From: Streptomyces cucumeris
Lineage (GTDB): Bacteria > Actinomycetota > Actinomycetes > Streptomycetales > Streptomycetaceae
DNA length: 64,000 bases
Assembly: GCF_024295805.1 (NCBI RefSeq)
Contig: NZ_JANCLX010000015.1
Span: 91,860-155,859 of the forward strand
Direction: 5' to 3'
The notes below the pieces were generated by a model. That model ran no database searches. It was not told the origin of the DNA and saw nothing but the letters and a program-made list of their open reading frames with translations. Shown piece by piece: positions 17,041-25,345 of this stretch; the stretch's first letter is position 1; each line of letters opens with the position of its first letter. Position numbers and translations under genes: made by a program.

Positions 17041-17868
17041 TCAGGTGGTCTTGTTGCGGAACTTGGCGACCGCGAGCGGAGCCGTGATCACCGTGATGCC
17101 CACCGCCCACACCAGACAGACGGTCACCGGATGGGCGATCGCGCCATGGCCGCTGGTCAGCGCCCGCGCGGCATCCGCGAGCTGGGACAGCGGGTTGTAG
17201 TCGGTGAAGGACTGCAGCCAGCCGGGCATGGTGCTGGTCGGCGCGAAGATGGACGAGCCGAACTGGAGCGGCATGATCACCAGCATCCCCACGCCCTGGA
17301 CGGCCTGAGGGGTCTTCATGGACAGTCCGAGCAGCATGAAGATCCAGGTCAGCGAGGAGCCGAAGAGGAGCGAGAGCGCGATCGCGCCCAGCAGCTCCAG
17401 CGGACCGGTCTTGAGGTCGAAGCCCATGAGGAAGCCCATGGCCAGCAGGATGAGGGTGGACACCAGCATCCGGCCGGTCTCCACGACCAGCTTGGCGATC
17501 AGCACCGAGGAACGGGCGATCGGCATCGTGCGGAAGCGGTCCATGACCCCCTTCTGGAAGTCGTCGTTGACACCGGTGCCGACCGACATCGCGATGTTCA
17601 GACCGCCCATCGCCATCATCCCGGGGATGAAGTAGTTGACGTAGGCACCCCGGTCGCCCGCCGCCACCGCGCCGCCGAAGACGTACACGAACAGCAGCGA
17701 GAAGATGATGGGCATCATCACGGCGTCGAACATCGACTCCGGGTCCTGCTTGATCTGCAGGGCGTTCCGGCGGACCAGCGCGCCGATATGGCGCAGATTG
17801 GCCCGCAGTCCGATCCGGCCCTCGCCGGGAAGCGCCTTGGCGGGCGCGGTCATCGTTGCCGCGCTCAT
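17041..17868 (-). CDS. ABC-2 type permease, DrrB family
   Basis: 275-residue membrane half-transporter with six helices. It carries the DrrB/ABC-2 pattern: an amphipathic N-terminus (LRANLRHIGALVRRNALQIK), MFDAVMMPIIFSLLFVYVFG, and the SIFAPTSTMPGWLQSFTDYNP segment before the last helix. It overlaps the ATPase gene by 4 nt (ATGA). Such pairs export hydrophobic drugs, antibiotics or lipids. No biosynthetic genes lie nearby, so the substrate is unknown. Confidence 0.88.
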   Translation of the reverse strand: MSAATMTAPAKALPGEGRIGLRANLRHIGALVRRNALQIKQDPESMFDAVMMPIIFSLLFVYVFGGAVAAGDRGAYVNYFIPGMMAMGGLNIAMSVGTGVNDDFQKGVMDRFRTMPIARSSVLIAKLVVETGRMLVSTLILLAMGFLMGFDLKTGPLELLGAIALSLLFGSSLTWIFMLLGLSMKTPQAVQGVGMLVIMPLQFGSSIFAPTSTMPGWLQSFTDYNPLSQLADAARALTSGHGAIAHPVTVCLVWAVGITVITAPLAVAKFRNKTT

Positions 17869-18890
17869 GCGGCGACCTCCTCAACGACGTCGTGCGTGGT
17901 GGTCTCGTCCTCGGGGGTGGAGGTCTTCTGGCCGGTGATGGCGAGGAACACCTCGTCGAGGCTGGGCAGATGGGTGTCGATCCCGGCGATGGTGAAGCCG
18001 CGCTCACCGAGCAGCCCGATCACTGCGGTGAGCTGCTCATCGCTGATGATGGGCACGTTGACCATGCCCTCCTCGGTGTCCGCGGTGGCGCTGCCGACCC
18101 CGTCGAGGCCGGCCTGGGCGATGGCGCCGACCATGCGGGGCAGCTCCAGGGGGTCGGAGGGGCGGATCTGGAGGGTGCGCCCGCCGACCTTCGCCTTGAG
18201 CTCGTTGACCCGGCCCTCGGCGATGACCTTGCCGCGGTCGATGACCGTCAGATCGTGTGCGAGCTGCTCGGCCTCCTCCATGTACTGGGTGGTGAGCAGC
18301 ACGGTGGTGCCGTCGGAGACCATCCGCCTGACCTCGTCCCACACCTCGTTGCGGGTGCGGGGGTCCAGACCGGTGGTGGGCTCGTCCAGATAGAGCACCG
18401 AGGGCTGCCCGATCATGGACGCGGCCAGGTCGAGCCTGCGGCGCATACCGCCGGAGTAGGTGCGCGCGGCCCGCTTGGCGGCGTCGGTCAGCGAGAACCG
18501 CTCCAGCATCGCGTCCGCACGGCGGCGGGCGTCCTTGCGGGACAGATCGAGCAGCCGCCCGATCATGTAGAGGTTCTCCCAGCCCGACAGCTTCTCGTCC
18601 ACCGAGGCGTACTGCCCGGTGAGCCCGATGGTGCGGCGTAGCTGGCGGGGCTGTTTCACCACGTCGTACCCGGCCACCACGGCGGTCCCGGCATCGGGCA
18701 CCAGCAGGGTGGACAGACAGCGGACGAGGGTGGTCTTCCCGGCCCCGTTCGGGCCGAGCACACCGAGGACAGTGCCCTCCGGGACCTCCAGGTCGACGCC
18801 GTCGACCGCTTTGGTGTCACCGAAGTGCTTGACCAGCCCCCGAACTACGACGGCGTTGCCGCCCCTGATCGTGTGTTCCTGTCGCTTCAT
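17865..18890 (-). CDS. ABC exporter ATPase, DrrA family
   Basis: 341 residues. Walker A GPNGAGKTT (46-54), signature YSGGMRRRLD, Walker B VLYLDEPTTGLD and the C-terminal DrrA extension (after ~230) that contacts the permease. The ATG at 18890 has GAGGG 2-6 nt upstream; the frame stays open up to 18941, but that part runs through the repeat region and does not look like the family. It is first of a two-gene operon with the DrrB-like permease. Four direct repeats with 11-bp spacing immediately upstream suggest regulated expression. Confidence 0.9.
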   Translation of the reverse strand: MKRQEHTIRGGNAVVVRGLVKHFGDTKAVDGVDLEVPEGTVLGVLGPNGAGKTTLVRCLSTLLVPDAGTAVVAGYDVVKQPRQLRRTIGLTGQYASVDEKLSGWENLYMIGRLLDLSRKDARRRADAMLERFSLTDAAKRAARTYSGGMRRRLDLAASMIGQPSVLYLDEPTTGLDPRTRNEVWDEVRRMVSDGTTVLLTTQYMEEAEQLAHDLTVIDRGKVIAEGRVNELKAKVGGRTLQIRPSDPLELPRMVGAIAQAGLDGVGSATADTEEGMVNVPIISDEQLTAVIGLLGERGFTIAGIDTHLPSLDEVFLAITGQKTSTPEDETTTHDVVEEVAA

Positions 18891-18901
18891 GCCCTCACCA
18901 T

Positions 18902-18951
18902 GACAGCGGCCACCGACAGACCACCGACAGACGGCAGACAAGCTGTGGACA
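18902..18951. repeat. 11-bp-phased TGTC direct repeats upstream of drrA-like gene
   Basis: On the minus strand TGTC recurs at exact 11-bp steps four times (plus-strand GACA at 18948, 18937, 18926 and 18915) and again 13 bp on (18902). The last two regular units share the 11-mer CACCGACAGAC (18911-18921, 18922-18932). The heptamers are TTGTCCA, TTGTCTG, CTGTCGG and CTGTCGG with 4-bp spacers. This matches the geometry of SARP and some OmpR-type operators. TGTCAT, 7 bp after the last regular unit, could be the -10. Confidence 0.5.
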
Positions 18952-18958
18952 AACGCCG

Positions 18959-18994
18959 GACAGCCCGCCGACGGGGGAAGATCGGCGGGCTGTC
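18959..18994 (-). terminator. Terminator of panB
   Basis: Perfect 13-bp stem GACAGCCCGCCGA / TCGGCGGGCTGTC with a 10-nt purine-rich loop, 49 nt after the panB stop codon on the minus strand. It separates panB from the regulatory repeats of the ABC exporter operon. Confidence 0.7.
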
Positions 18995-19042
18995 GGTGTA
19001 CCGCGGTGGCTCACCGGGGCCGCTCACGGCCCCCGGACAGGG

Positions 19043-19933
19043 TCAGCGGAAGGAGTGCTCCGCGGTCGGGTACGCCCCGCCGACCACGTCCTCCGCGAAG
19101 GCCCGTGCGGCGTCGCCGAGGCTCTGGCGCAGCTCGGCGTACTGCTTGACGAAGCGCGGCACCCGGCCGTCGGTCATCCCCGCCATATCGGTCCACACCA
19201 GGACCTGGGCGTCGCAGTCGGGGCCCGCGCCGATGCCGACGGTGGGGATGTGCAGCGAGCGGGTCACCTCGGCGGCCAGCTCGGCCGGGACCAGCTCCAG
19301 GACGACCGCGAAGGCGCCCGCGTCCTGCACCGCCTTGGCGTCCCGCAGGAGCTGCTGGGCGGCCTCCTCGCCGCGCCCCTGGACGGGGTAGCCGCCGTAG
19401 GCATTGACGGACTGCGGAGTGAGGCCGACATGGGCCATCACCGGGATCCCGGCCTGGACCAGCAGCTCGATCTGGTGGGCGGAGCGCTCACCGCCCTCCA
19501 GCTTCACCGCGCCGACCCCGGCGTCCTTGATCAGCCGGGTGGCGTTGCGCAGGGCCTGGACCGGGCCCTCCTGGTAGGACCCGAAGGGCAGGTCGCCGAC
19601 GATGAGGGCGCGCTGGGTGCCGCGTACGACGGCGGCGGACAGCAGGGTCATCTCGTCCATCGTGACGGGCACGGTGGACTCGTAGCCGAGGTGGCAGTTG
19701 CCCATCGAGTCGCCGACCAGCATCACCGGGATGCCCGCCTGGTCGAAGACGGAGGCGGTCATCGCGTCGTAGGCGGTGAGCATGGGCCACTTCTCGCCGC
19801 GCTCCTTGGCGGCCGAGATGTCACGGACGGTGATGCGGCGGGATCCGGTCCCTCCGTACAGTGCCTTGGCGGCCGCTGCCGGACCGTTTCCGCTGCTGCC
19901 GGACTGATTCTGCGCAGGGCTGACGTGCGTCAT
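19043..19933 (-). CDS. panB: 3-methyl-2-oxobutanoate hydroxymethyltransferase
   Basis: First step of pantothenate (and so coenzyme A) synthesis: adds a hydroxymethyl group from methylenetetrahydrofolate to 2-ketoisovalerate. 296 residues, a TIM-barrel enzyme; visible are MLTAYDAMTASVFDQAGIP, the Mg-binding VGDSMGNCHLG, LEGGERSAHQIELL, and VGIGAGPDCDAQVLVWTD. A flexible Gln/Ser/Gly N-terminus (1-25) precedes the fold. AGGAG lies 10 nt before the ATG. It is monocistronic between a terminator and a divergent MFS gene; panC/panD are not in this window. Confidence 0.95.
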   Translation of the reverse strand: MTHVSPAQNQSGSSGNGPAAAAKALYGGTGSRRITVRDISAAKERGEKWPMLTAYDAMTASVFDQAGIPVMLVGDSMGNCHLGYESTVPVTMDEMTLLSAAVVRGTQRALIVGDLPFGSYQEGPVQALRNATRLIKDAGVGAVKLEGGERSAHQIELLVQAGIPVMAHVGLTPQSVNAYGGYPVQGRGEEAAQQLLRDAKAVQDAGAFAVVLELVPAELAAEVTRSLHIPTVGIGAGPDCDAQVLVWTDMAGMTDGRVPRFVKQYAELRQSLGDAARAFAEDVVGGAYPTAEHSFR

Positions 19934-20042
19934 TGCGACGGCTCCTGTTCGTCATCTCGAGGCGCCCTGACGGCGTCCCCGGACCACCCCCATGCTGGCA
20001 CGGCTCCGGGCGGGGGGAAAGTGGGTCCGGGAGGTCCGGGGC

Positions 20043-20058
20043 GGTGGCCTTGGCCACC
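20043..20058. repeat. GGTGGCC-TT-GGCCACC palindrome in divergent region
   Basis: Perfect 16-bp palindrome with 7-bp arms in the region between panB (start 19933) and the MFS gene (start 20170). It may be a binding site for panB control. Nothing else in 19934-20127 is recognisable. Confidence 0.3.
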
Positions 20059-20127
20059 CTCGCGCCGGCCCCTCGTCCGCCGTCCTGAACCCCCTCCGTT
20101 GGCCAAAGCATCGCAAAGAGTTTTCAA

Positions 20128-20149
20128 TACGAGACGGATCCGTATCGTA
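20128..20149. promoter_or_regulatory. TetR-type operator upstream of MFS-TetR operon
   Basis: A 22-bp palindrome centred on GACGGATCCGT with outer TACGA/TCGTA arms; only one base pair breaks symmetry. It lies 20 bp before the MFS ATG. The length and the ACGGATCCGT core are typical of TetR-family operators, and the TetR gene is second in the operon, so autorepression is likely. TAGCCT 7 nt before the ATG could be a -10 for a leaderless mRNA. Confidence 0.65.
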
Positions 20150-20169
20150 ACTGTCCTAGCCTGGCCGGT

Positions 20170-21795
20170 ATGGCAACCCCTTCCGACACCCAGGACGCCT
20201 CCGGCGGGTCCGGCGTCTCCGAGGCGATCCACCGCAGACGGTGGGCGATCCTCGTCGTCCTGATGTTCAGCGTCCTGGTCGTCGTTCTCGACAACTCCAT
20301 ACTCAACGTGGCGATGAAGACCATCGCCTCGCCCGAACCCACCGGTCTCGGCGCCACCCAGTCCGAGCTGGAGTGGGCGATCAACTCCTACACCCTGGTC
20401 TTCGCCGGGCTGCTGTTCACCGCCGGACTCCTCGGTGACCGGCTGGGCCGCAAGAAGGTGCTGCTCGGCGGGATGGCCGTATTCGGCATCGGCTCGGTGC
20501 TGGCCGCGTTCTCCGGTTCGCCCGGCGAGCTGATCGGCTTCCGCGCGCTGATGGGCCTGGGCGCCGCCTTCGTGATGCCCGCGACCCTCGCCATCCTGGT
20601 CAACGTCTTCGAACGCGAGGAGCAGGCGAAGGCCATCGGCATCTGGGTCGCCGCGGTCGGCCTCGCCATCGCCATCGGCCCGATCACCGGCGGACTGCTC
20701 CTGGAGCACTTCTGGTGGGGCTCGGTCTTCTTCGTCAACGTCCCCGTCGTCATCGTCGGGCTCATCGCGATGGTGCTGCTGGTACCCGACTCCAAGGACC
20801 CCAGGCCCGGACGGCTGGACCCGCTGGGTGTGGTGCTCTCCGTCATCGGTCTGGTGCTGCTGGTCTACGGCATCATCAAGGGCGGCCAGATCGCCGACTT
20901 CGCCGACCCTCAGGTGCTGGCCACGATCGGCGGCGGGCTCGCCGTGCTCACCGTGTTCGTCCTGCACGAGAAGCGCACCGATCACCCCTCGATCGACGTC
21001 GGCTACTTCCGCAAGCCCGCCTTCTCGGCCGCCATCGCCGCCATCGCCCTGGTCTTCTTCGCCCTCATGGGCGTGACCTTCTTCATGGTCTTCTACATCC
21101 AGAGCGTGCGCGGCTACAGCGCGCTGGAGTCCGGGCTGCTGATCCTGCCGCTGGCCATCGCCCAGCTGATCTTCGCGCCGCGCGCCCGGCTGGTCGTCGA
21201 GCGGTTCGGCGCCCGCGCGGTGTGCACCGGCGGGATGCTGCTGGTGGCCGCCGCGATGAGCGGGTTCCTGCTGCTGGACGTGGACAGCCCGATGTGGATC
21301 CTCGAAGTGCTGTTCTTCGCCCAGGGCGCCGGGATGGCGCACATCATGCCGCCGGTCACCACCTCGATCATGCAGGCGCTGCCCCGGGAGAAGGCCGGTT
21401 CCGGCTCGGCGCTGAACAACACCTTCCGGCAGGTGGGCGGTGCGCTCGGCGTCGCCGTCCTCGGTTCGGTGCTCTCCACCGCCTACCGCGAGGGCATCCA
21501 GGACACCCTGGACACCGTCCCCGGGCTGCCCGACTCCGTACGGCACACCGCGGGCGAGTCCGTCGAGGCCACCCTCGGCCTCGCCGAACGGCTCGGCCCC
21601 AAGGGCGAGGCGCTGATCGGCCCGGCCCAGGACTCCTTCGTCCACGCCATGCACATCACGGCACTGGGCTCGGCCGGTGTGGCCCTGTTCGGTGCGCTGG
21701 TCGTACTAGCCTTTCTGCCCGGCAAGGACAGCGGTGACCAGGCGCCCGAGGGCGGTCGGCCGCGGGAACGGACGGAGGCGGAGGCGAAGCGATGA
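20170..21795 (+). CDS. MFS multidrug efflux pump, DHA2 (EmrB/QacA) family
   Basis: 541 residues with about 14 membrane segments, the DHA2 layout. Motif A is GDRLGRKKVLLGG (about 93-105) and motif C-like glycines/prolines occur in GPITGGLLLEHFWWGSVFFV. The long loop before the last helix and the basic Arg/Glu C-terminal tail are usual. It exports hydrophobic drugs by proton exchange; substrate not predictable. No Shine-Dalgarno before the ATG, so probably leaderless. It overlaps the TetR gene by 4 nt. Confidence 0.9.
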   Translation: MATPSDTQDASGGSGVSEAIHRRRWAILVVLMFSVLVVVLDNSILNVAMKTIASPEPTGLGATQSELEWAINSYTLVFAGLLFTAGLLGDRLGRKKVLLGGMAVFGIGSVLAAFSGSPGELIGFRALMGLGAAFVMPATLAILVNVFEREEQAKAIGIWVAAVGLAIAIGPITGGLLLEHFWWGSVFFVNVPVVIVGLIAMVLLVPDSKDPRPGRLDPLGVVLSVIGLVLLVYGIIKGGQIADFADPQVLATIGGGLAVLTVFVLHEKRTDHPSIDVGYFRKPAFSAAIAAIALVFFALMGVTFFMVFYIQSVRGYSALESGLLILPLAIAQLIFAPRARLVVERFGARAVCTGGMLLVAAAMSGFLLLDVDSPMWILEVLFFAQGAGMAHIMPPVTTSIMQALPREKAGSGSALNNTFRQVGGALGVAVLGSVLSTAYREGIQDTLDTVPGLPDSVRHTAGESVEATLGLAERLGPKGEALIGPAQDSFVHAMHITALGSAGVALFGALVVLAFLPGKDSGDQAPEGGRPRERTEAEAKR

Positions 21796-22460
21796 CCGAT
21801 GTGGCGGCCGATGTGACGGATCCCGGCGACGGGGCTCCACTCGACTGTGCCGTCGCCAAGGTCCGCGGGCGGCCGCGCAGCCCCGCCGCCGACGCCGCGA
21901 TCATCGAGGCCGCGCTGCGGCTGCTGGAGGAGGGCGCCACGGTCGACGGGCTGTCGATCGAGCGGATCGCGCGCGAGGCGGGCGTCGGCAAGGCCACCGT
22001 CTACCGCCGCTGGCCCGGTAAGGACGCCCTGCTGCTCGATGTGCTGCGTTCCCTGGAGGAGGCCGGTCCGGAACCGGCCGGGATCTCGGCCCGCGACGAC
22101 ATCGTCACCATCCTGGAGTTCATGCGGCGGCGCGGACTGGCCAAGCGCAACTCGGCCCTGCTGCGCAGCGTGGTCACCCAGATGCACGCCAACCGCGAAC
22201 TGTGGCGGGCCTACGAGGAGAACGTCATAGCGGCCCGGCGCGCCTCGCTGTACGAGGTGCTGCGGCAGGGCGTCGAGCGCGGGGAGATCCGCGGCGATGT
22301 GGACCTGGAACTGCTCGGTGAGCTGTTCACCGGGCCGATGCTGACCCGCGCCATCCTGCACGAATGGCGGGAACTGCCGGAGGGGCTGGCCGAGAGCATC
22401 GTGGACACGGTGCTGGAGGGAGTGTCTCCGCGCGGAGAGGGCGTGCCCCCGCGCGGATAG
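21792..22460 (+). CDS. TetR-family repressor of the MFS pump
   Basis: 222 residues. The N-terminal helix-turn-helix is LSIERIAREAGVGKATVYRR (about 56-75), standard for TetR/AcrR proteins; the C-terminal ligand domain runs to about 210. It is translationally coupled to the pump gene (ATGA), and a 22-bp palindrome precedes the operon, so it most likely represses both genes until a pump substrate binds. Its last residues (GVSPRGEGVPPRG) are encoded by a degenerate CCGCGCGG repeat that runs on past the stop. Confidence 0.9.
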   Translation: MTDVAADVTDPGDGAPLDCAVAKVRGRPRSPAADAAIIEAALRLLEEGATVDGLSIERIAREAGVGKATVYRRWPGKDALLLDVLRSLEEAGPEPAGISARDDIVTILEFMRRRGLAKRNSALLRSVVTQMHANRELWRAYEENVIAARRASLYEVLRQGVERGEIRGDVDLELLGELFTGPMLTRAILHEWRELPEGLAESIVDTVLEGVSPRGEGVPPRG

Positions 22461-22513
22461 GGAGTGTGTCCCCGCGCGGACAGGGAAGGCGCGCGGGCAG
22501 GCTCCCCGCGCGG
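22428..22513. repeat. Degenerate tandem repeat with CCGCGCGG cores
   Basis: The palindromic octamer CCGCGCGG occurs at 22428, 22449, 22472 and 22506, embedded in similar 21-23-bp units (GAGTGTCTCCGCGCGGAGA and relatives). The first two units encode the C-terminus of the TetR protein; the others lie beyond its stop. Together they may act as a terminator or be a simple replication-slippage expansion. Confidence 0.5.
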
Positions 22514-22643
22514 GTGACCGTCGGGGGTGACGGTGCCCCGGTCCGCCGCGGCGGGATGTGTGCGTGTTGTGTCACAACAGGCGCCTGTCCGCCCGGACTC
22601 GGAACCCCCGCTCGATCCCCGCTCGTCCTCGACAAGGGGAACC

Positions 22644-22661
22644 CCTGACGATGGCGTCAGG
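22644..22661. repeat. CCTGACG-ATGG-CGTCAGG inverted repeat
   Basis: Perfect 7-bp arms with a 4-nt loop, 68 nt before the ATG of the EEP-family gene and 184 nt after the TetR stop. It could be a terminator of the pump operon or an operator of the following gene. Confidence 0.35.
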
Positions 22662-22728
22662 AAAAGCCCTGGTCATCGCCTATGGTCTTCACCTAGGCGC
22701 GGCAGTTGAGGCAGTGAGGTAACAGCGA

Positions 22729-23754
22729 ATGGCGCAGGCGAACACGCAGGAGACGGACCGGCCCGGGGGCGCCCCCCAGCGCTCCGGCTCCAGGGTCGCC
22801 CTTCTGCTGGGCCGGCTCCGCGGCGACCGCGGGATCTGGCGGCGCGGACTGGTGCTCGCGGGTATCGCGGTCCTGCTCGCGCTGGTGATGATCCTCCACG
22901 CGGAGATCCCCAACGACGTCGGCAACCTCGGCAGTCTGCTGGAGACCTTCCTGCCCTGGCTCGGACTGCTCATCCCGGTCCTGCTGGTGCTGGGCCTGGT
23001 CCGGCGGTCGGCCAGCGCCGTCATCGCGCTGGTGCTGCCGGTCACCGTCTGGCTGAACCTCTTCGGCGGGCTGATGTTCTTCGACAAGGCGGGCCACGGC
23101 GGTGATCTGTCCGTCGTCACCCACAACGTCAACGCGGAGAACCGCGATCCGCGCGGCACCGCCGATGTGCTGCGCACCTCGGGCGCCGATGTGGTGGCCC
23201 TGGAGGAGCTCACCGGGGACGCGGTGCCGGTCTACGAGCGGGCGCTGAAGGACACCTACCCGTACCACGCGGTGCGCGGCACGGTCGGCGTCTGGAGCAA
23301 GTACCGGCTCTCCGGCACCGAACCGGTGGACATCAAGCTCGGCTGGACCCGTGCGCTGCGCACCACCGTCGCCGCGCCGCAGGGCGAGGTCGGCGTCTAC
23401 GCGGCCCATCTGCCGTCGGTGCGGGTGCGGTTCAACGCGGGCTTCACCGCCGGACAGCGCGACGCCAGCGCCGCGGCGCTGGGCCGGGCCATCTCGGGCG
23501 AGCGGCTGAAGCGGGTGGTGCTGCTCGGCGATCTGAACGGCACGATGAACGACCGGGCGCTGGCCCCCGTCACCTCCCAGATGCGCTCCGCGCAGGGCGC
23601 CGCCGGTGACGGCTTCGGCTTCAGCTGGCCCGCCTCGTTCCCGATGGCGCGGATCGACCAGATCATGGTGCGCGGGCTGGACCCGGTGGGGGCGTGGACG
23701 CTGAAGGAGACCGGCAGCGACCACCTGCCGGTGTCGGCGTCGGTCGACTTCTGA
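22729..23754 (+). CDS. Membrane-anchored endonuclease/exonuclease/phosphatase family protein
   Basis: 341 residues. Three membrane helices (about 40-57, 67-85 and 90-110) anchor an exported or membrane-facing catalytic domain with EEP motifs: LSVVTHNVNAEN, LEELTGD (metal Glu), LLGDLNGTMND (Asp/Asn), ARIDQIM and GSDHLPV (catalytic Asp-His). The family covers nucleases, sphingomyelinases and inositol phosphatases; a phosphodiesterase acting at the membrane is likely but the substrate is open. GAGG is 9 nt before the ATG. A single-gene unit. Confidence 0.85.
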   Translation: MAQANTQETDRPGGAPQRSGSRVALLLGRLRGDRGIWRRGLVLAGIAVLLALVMILHAEIPNDVGNLGSLLETFLPWLGLLIPVLLVLGLVRRSASAVIALVLPVTVWLNLFGGLMFFDKAGHGGDLSVVTHNVNAENRDPRGTADVLRTSGADVVALEELTGDAVPVYERALKDTYPYHAVRGTVGVWSKYRLSGTEPVDIKLGWTRALRTTVAAPQGEVGVYAAHLPSVRVRFNAGFTAGQRDASAAALGRAISGERLKRVVLLGDLNGTMNDRALAPVTSQMRSAQGAAGDGFGFSWPASFPMARIDQIMVRGLDPVGAWTLKETGSDHLPVSASVDF

Positions 23755-23923
23755 GACCGGGCCGCGGCGGCCGCGCGGCGGTCCCGCGGCGGTCCCCGGC
23801 TGTTCACCTCGCTGTCGCACCGGGGGAACAAACGGCGTGAGAGACTTTGTTTAGCGGGAGAACATATCCTTGCCCGTGCGGATGGTCTCTCCGCCGTTTC
23901 TCCTTCGTTGCGAAAGGTCTCTC

Positions 23924-25132
23924 ATGCCCCTGCCTCTGCTCGCGCTGGCTGTGAGCGCTTTTGGCATCGGCACCACCGAATTCGTGATGATGGGCCTGCT
24001 GCCCAACGTCGCGGACGATCTGGGCACCTCCGTGCCCACCGCCGGATACCTCGTCTCCGCGTACGCCATCGGCGTCGTGGTCGGCGCTCCGCTGCTCACC
24101 GCCCTCGGCTCCCGCGTACCGCGCAAGCGGATGCTGGTGCTGCTCATGGCGCTCTTCACCGTCGGCAACCTCGCCTCCGCGCTCGCGCCCTCCTTCGGGT
24201 CGCTGGTGGCGGCGCGGGTGCTCGCGGGACTGCCGCACGGCGCCTTCTTCGGCGTCGGCGCGGTGGTCGCCGCCCGGCTGGTCGCCGAGGAGCGGCGGGC
24301 CCGCGCGGTCGCCACCATGTTCCTGGGCCTGACCATCGCCAACATCGTCGGCGTCCCCGTGGCCACCCTGCTCGGCCAGCACCTGGGCTGGCGGGCGACC
24401 TTCCTGGTGGTCGCCGGGATCGGGGTGGTGGCCATGGCCGCCATCGCCCGCCTCGTCCCGCAGGTCCCGCTGGACCAGCACGGCGGCCTCCGCCGCGAGC
24501 TGGGTGCGCTCCGCGACCGGCAGGTGCTGCTCGGTCTGCTCACCGCCGTCTTCGGCTTCGCCGGGGTGTTCGCCGTCTACAGCTATCTCGCCTCGATGAT
24601 GACCGAGGTCACCGGCTTCGCCGAGTCCTCCGTCACGGTCGTCCTCGCCCTCTTCGGTATCGGTATGACCCTGGGCGCGCTGGCCGCGGGCCCGCTCACG
24701 GACCGTGCCCTACGGCCCACCCTGTACGGCTCGCTGGCGGCACTGGCCGTGGTGCTGATGGTGTTCGACGTCACGGTGCACATCAAGTGGGCGGCGCTGG
24801 CCACGGTGGTGGTGCTGGGCGCGGTCGGCTTCATGACCACCACCCCGCTCCAGATGCTGGTCATGAACAAGGCTCGTTCGGCACCCACCCTGGCCTCCGC
24901 CTCCAACCACTCCGCCTTCAACCTCGCCAATGCGGGCGGCGCGTGGCTGGGCGGCGTGGCCATCGCGGCGGGCTGGGGCTGGACCTCCCCCACGCTGGTC
25001 GGCGCGGCCCTCGCGGTGATCGGCCTGGCCATAGCCGTCACCGCGGGCTTCCTCGACCGCGCCGCCCCGGAGGAGCCCTCGCGGGTGGTGGCGACGAGTG
25101 AGCCGCTGCCGAAGATGTCGGAAGTCGGCTGA
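23924..25132 (+). CDS. MFS drug efflux protein, DHA1 (Cmx/AraJ/YdhP-like)
   Basis: 402 residues with 12 helices. The N-terminus MPLPLLALAVSAFGIGTTEF and VMMGLLPNVADDLGTSVPTA are typical of the chloramphenicol-exporter/AraJ branch, with motif A GSRVPRKRMLVL. The frame is open from 23870, but the ATG at 23924 matches the family start and has AAAGG upstream. GGTCTCTC occurs twice in the leader (23884 and 23916) with its inverse GAGAGAC at 23839. Substrates may include chloramphenicol-like or sugar compounds; this is inference. Confidence 0.87.
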   Translation: MPLPLLALAVSAFGIGTTEFVMMGLLPNVADDLGTSVPTAGYLVSAYAIGVVVGAPLLTALGSRVPRKRMLVLLMALFTVGNLASALAPSFGSLVAARVLAGLPHGAFFGVGAVVAARLVAEERRARAVATMFLGLTIANIVGVPVATLLGQHLGWRATFLVVAGIGVVAMAAIARLVPQVPLDQHGGLRRELGALRDRQVLLGLLTAVFGFAGVFAVYSYLASMMTEVTGFAESSVTVVLALFGIGMTLGALAAGPLTDRALRPTLYGSLAALAVVLMVFDVTVHIKWAALATVVVLGAVGFMTTTPLQMLVMNKARSAPTLASASNHSAFNLANAGGAWLGGVAIAAGWGWTSPTLVGAALAVIGLAIAVTAGFLDRAAPEEPSRVVATSEPLPKMSEVG

Positions 25133-25283
25133 CCCCGGTCCGGGGCTGGCGGGGGCCGGGGCCGGGGGCTTCGAGTGCGCGTCGAGTGCGGTGTACGGCG
25201 CTCAGGGGCGACGCTGCGCGTCGCCTGCGCAGAGTGGGGCACGGGCTCCAGGGCCCGGATCCGGACGCCCGCGGGCGGCGCTC

Positions 25284-25312
25284 CCGACGGGGCGGCCCGG
25301 CCGCCCCGTCGG
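25284..25312 (+). terminator. Terminator of the DHA1 exporter gene
   Basis: CCGACGGGGCGGCC, one central C, then its exact complement: 14-bp arms, 29 bp in all. It lies 152 nt past the stop codon. The rest of 25133-25345 is GC-rich with another small hairpin near 25209 (GGCGACG-CTGCG-CGTCGCC) and no gene. Confidence 0.65.
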
Positions 25313-25345
25313 ACAGGTGGGGAACGCCTTTACGGGCGAGCGCAC

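Noticed and set aside
17041..18890. DrrAB-type exporter as part of an antibiotic cluster
   Set aside because: No biosynthetic enzymes (PKS, NRPS, terpene, glycosyltransferase) lie within 15 kb; the AfsR-like gene alone does not make a cluster.
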